DNA of 64,000 nt from positions 121,537-185,536 of the forward strand of contig PLXQ01000034.1 of the NCBI GenBank assembly GCA_003151475.1, written 5' to 3'. Origin of the DNA: Acidimicrobiaceae bacterium. Its GTDB lineage: Bacteria; Actinomycetota; Acidimicrobiia; Acidimicrobiales; UBA8190. The notes under the pieces are model-generated. The model saw nothing but the letters and a program-made list of their open reading frames with translations. It was not told the DNA's origin and searched no databases. The position numbers were made by a program, and so were the translations under genes. This document shows positions 62,271 through 64,000 of the stretch, piece after piece; position 1 is the stretch's first letter, and each line of letters starts with the position of its first letter.

Positions 62271-62878
62271 CCGAGAACCTTAGCGGCGCGCTGAACGAAC
62301 CTACAGAACTGTCACAGGTGCTGGTCCACCTGATGAAGGGTCCCCTTTATCGGGACACGCACGAAAAGCTGTGGAGTCTCCTCCTCGGCTTACGGAGCCA
62401 CGTAAGTGACTTTGTGTCGGTCCTCGGACTGAACGTCGTCGTCGATGAAGCCGAGGGGTATGCCTACGTACGCAGTCAGTTCACCGACCGCGACGCACCC
62501 GAGTTTCCACGACTCGTGGCCAGACACACCCTTTCCTTCAAGGTGAGTGTGCTCCTGGCCCTGTTACGCAAGCGCCTGGCGGAGTTCGATGCCAGCAGCT
62601 CCGATGTCCGGCTTGTGCTCAGTCGCGACCAGATCATCGAGATGCTCCGCTTATTCATGCCCGACTCCACAAACGAAGCGCTCCTGGTGGACAGCATCGA
62701 CGCCACCATCAAGAAGGTGTGCGATCTGGGCTTCCTGCACCAGCTCCGAGGCGAGCAGGGAAAGTTCGAGGTCCGTCGGATTCTGAAGGCCTACATCGAC
62801 GGGCAGTGGCTCTCGGAATTCGACGCAAGACTGGACGAGTACCTGGCCGACCTGGATCCGGCGGAGGAGTCTGCGTGA
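62267..62878 (+). CDS. jetB: Wadjet subunit JetB (DUF4194)
   Basis: JetB is the small KITE-like winged-helix subunit that binds JetA. The 203-residue protein has LVHLMKGPLYRDTHEKLWSL at the N-terminus, GLNVVVDEAEGYAYVRSQ (the first winged helix) and SLLALLRKRLAEFDASS-like VSVLLALLRKRLAEFD, typical of DUF4194. The ATG at 62267 overlaps the jetA stop by 4 bases, and its stop overlaps the jetC GTG. Confidence 0.92.
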   Translation: MTENLSGALNEPTELSQVLVHLMKGPLYRDTHEKLWSLLLGLRSHVSDFVSVLGLNVVVDEAEGYAYVRSQFTDRDAPEFPRLVARHTLSFKVSVLLALLRKRLAEFDASSSDVRLVLSRDQIIEMLRLFMPDSTNEALLVDSIDATIKKVCDLGFLHQLRGEQGKFEVRRILKAYIDGQWLSEFDARLDEYLADLDPAEESA

Positions 62879-64000
62879 CGCCTTCGCTGTTCAGTCCAAT
62901 CGAGCTCGAGGATCCACACTCCGACCGTCTTCCCGGGTGCCGCTTGCAACGCCTTGAAGTCTACAACTGGGGAACCTTCGACGGGAAAATCTGGTCATTC
63001 GAGCTCGCAGGTCGCAACGCTCTCCTCACTGGCGACATCGGCTCGGGTAAGTCGACCCTGGTCGATGCTGTCACCACACTGTTATTGCCAGCGAACAGGA
63101 TCTCCTACAACAACGCGGCTGGGGCAGAGATTCGAGAGCGAGATCTACGTTCGTACGTGCAGGGTCATTACAAGTCGGAACGTAACGAGACGACCGGGGC
63201 TTCGCGACCGGTCGGACTGCGCGACGACCGCCAGTTCTCCGTGATCCTCGGTGTTTTCGCCAACGCCGATTTCGCTACGACCGTCACGCTGGCCCAAGTG
63301 TTCCGCACCAGGGATGTCGGCCAGCCCGAGCGGTTCTTCGTTGTCGCCGACACCGAGCTGTCGATCCTTAAGGAGTTCACCGAATTCGGCTCCGAGTTCT
63401 CCGTCCTGAAGCGACGACTACGAGATCTCGGGGGGCGTCTCTACGACACCTTCCCCGAGTATGGGCGGGATTTTCGACGACATCTCGGCATCGAATCTGA
63501 GCAGGCTATGGAGCTCTTCCATCAGACCGTGTCGATGAAGGCGGTTGACAATCTGAACGATTTCGTTCGCAGCCACATGCTCGAACCATTTGACACGAAC
63601 GCCAAGATCTCCGAGCTGATCGAACACTTCGACAACCTCACGCGGGCCCACGACGCAGTGGTGCAAGCCCGCGCCCAGCTGGAACTCCTCGAACCACTGG
63701 TGATCGATATCGACATCTATGACCAGCTTTCGGAGCAACGATCTGCACTCGAGCACCAACAGGAGGCGTTGCCCTTCTACTTCGCCGACAGGATGCGGAA
63801 TGTACTGGAGAACGAGCTCGAAGAGCTGGTCAGCGATATCCACGAGCTGGATGAGTCCCTCGATTCGGTCGAGAGAAACATCAGAACCTTGCGCCAAGCA
63901 GAAAGCCAGTTGAGCGTCCAGATCGCCGGGAGCGGGGGGGATCGGCTTGCGGCCATCGCGGCCGAGATCGGGCGTCACCAGCGCGACAAGCCCATTCGCC
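62875..64000 (+). CDS. jetC: Wadjet SMC-like ATPase JetC, N-terminal part (cut by window end)
   Basis: JetC is the SMC-type motor that extrudes plasmid DNA loops before cleavage by JetD. The frame from GTG at 62875 to the window edge is open for 375 codons. After CRLQRLEVYNWGTFDGKIW comes Walker A GDIGSGKS at residues 53-60, then VDAVTTLLLPANRISYNNAA, both typical of the MukB/JetC branch. Further on, FHQTVSMKAVDNLNDFVRSH and coiled-coil-like sequence follow. The second half, with the signature and Walker B, lies outside, as does jetD with its Toprim nuclease. Confidence 0.92.
   Translation, partial: MTPSLFSPIELEDPHSDRLPGCRLQRLEVYNWGTFDGKIWSFELAGRNALLTGDIGSGKSTLVDAVTTLLLPANRISYNNAAGAEIRERDLRSYVQGHYKSERNETTGASRPVGLRDDRQFSVILGVFANADFATTVTLAQVFRTRDVGQPERFFVVADTELSILKEFTEFGSEFSVLKRRLRDLGGRLYDTFPEYGRDFRRHLGIESEQAMELFHQTVSMKAVDNLNDFVRSHMLEPFDTNAKISELIEHFDNLTRAHDAVVQARAQLELLEPLVIDIDIYDQLSEQRSALEHQQEALPFYFADRMRNVLENELEELVSDIHELDESLDSVERNIRTLRQAESQLSVQIAGSGGDRLAAIAAEIGRHQRDKPIR

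Overview
The window is very GC-rich and densely coded, with many GTG starts and stop/start overlaps (GTGA, ATGA, one TTGA). A separate purS gene, ergothioneine genes egtB and egtD, a polyphosphate-glucokinase-type ROK kinase, a SenX3/RegX3-like two-component pair and members of the SCO6745 and SCO6880 families point to Actinomycetota. An Acidimicrobiia-like soil or aquatic lineage is my best guess, but this is inference.

Layout. 1-12263 is a purine cluster, all on the + strand (purA end, purD, purB, purC, purS, purQ, purL, purF, purM), followed by pyrE and interrupted by two reverse-strand genes (a small unknown protein and a PHP phosphoesterase). 12365-14761 carries egtB and egtD. A class III aminotransferase and a flavin disulfide oxidoreductase follow on the - strand, then a relic of an ECF sigma factor and a secreted galactose-oxidase-like copper enzyme. 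20076-21909 is a small island bounded by 34-bp direct repeats, one of which is the 3' end of tRNA-Phe; tRNA-Phe, tRNA-Asp and tRNA-Glu lie together. 22236-30493 holds an S51-type peptidase relative, DUF2017, clpS, ctaA, divergent ctaB and a TlpA thioredoxin, an SLOG protein, an ABC exporter and serS. 30571-32613 is a histidine kinase/response regulator operon.

32725-41962 is a chromosomal type IV secretion-like cluster: a small membrane subunit, a TrbL/VirB6-like protein, an SCO6880-like protein, a VirB4-like ATPase and a VirD4-like coupling ATPase. No relaxase or integrase is visible. Between the SCO6880-like and VirB4 genes the series is interrupted by reverse-strand cargo genes (acetyltransferase, small alpha/beta-barrel protein, archease, HhH-GPD glycosylase) separated by truncated copies of the virB4 5' end. 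There are three copies of this 5' end. Two are cut at exactly codon 55, and one of these differs from the intact gene only by synonymous changes. I regard this array as the most unusual structure in the window.

41967-43269 is a broken acetyl-CoA hydrolase/transferase gene. 43478-48940 holds small accessory genes (an ABM-like protein behind a double palindromic operator, an ArsR/SRPBCC pair, a GNAT enzyme, a NERD protein, an SCO6745 protein, a cytochrome P450). 49026-52723 has an amidase, a ROK kinase, a LapA-like membrane protein and a quinone oxidoreductase. 52752-58449 is a reverse-strand operon reading DUF35 protein, thiolase, enoyl-CoA hydratase, bioA, bioF, bioD. PhzF and a second SCO6745 protein follow, then tRNA-Arg and, from 60825 to the window edge, a Wadjet (JetABC) anti-plasmid system whose last part lies outside.

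Short 14-18 bp tandem repeats sit at many gene junctions, often with GTG start codons inside them. This recurrent pattern is treated as a finding of its own.
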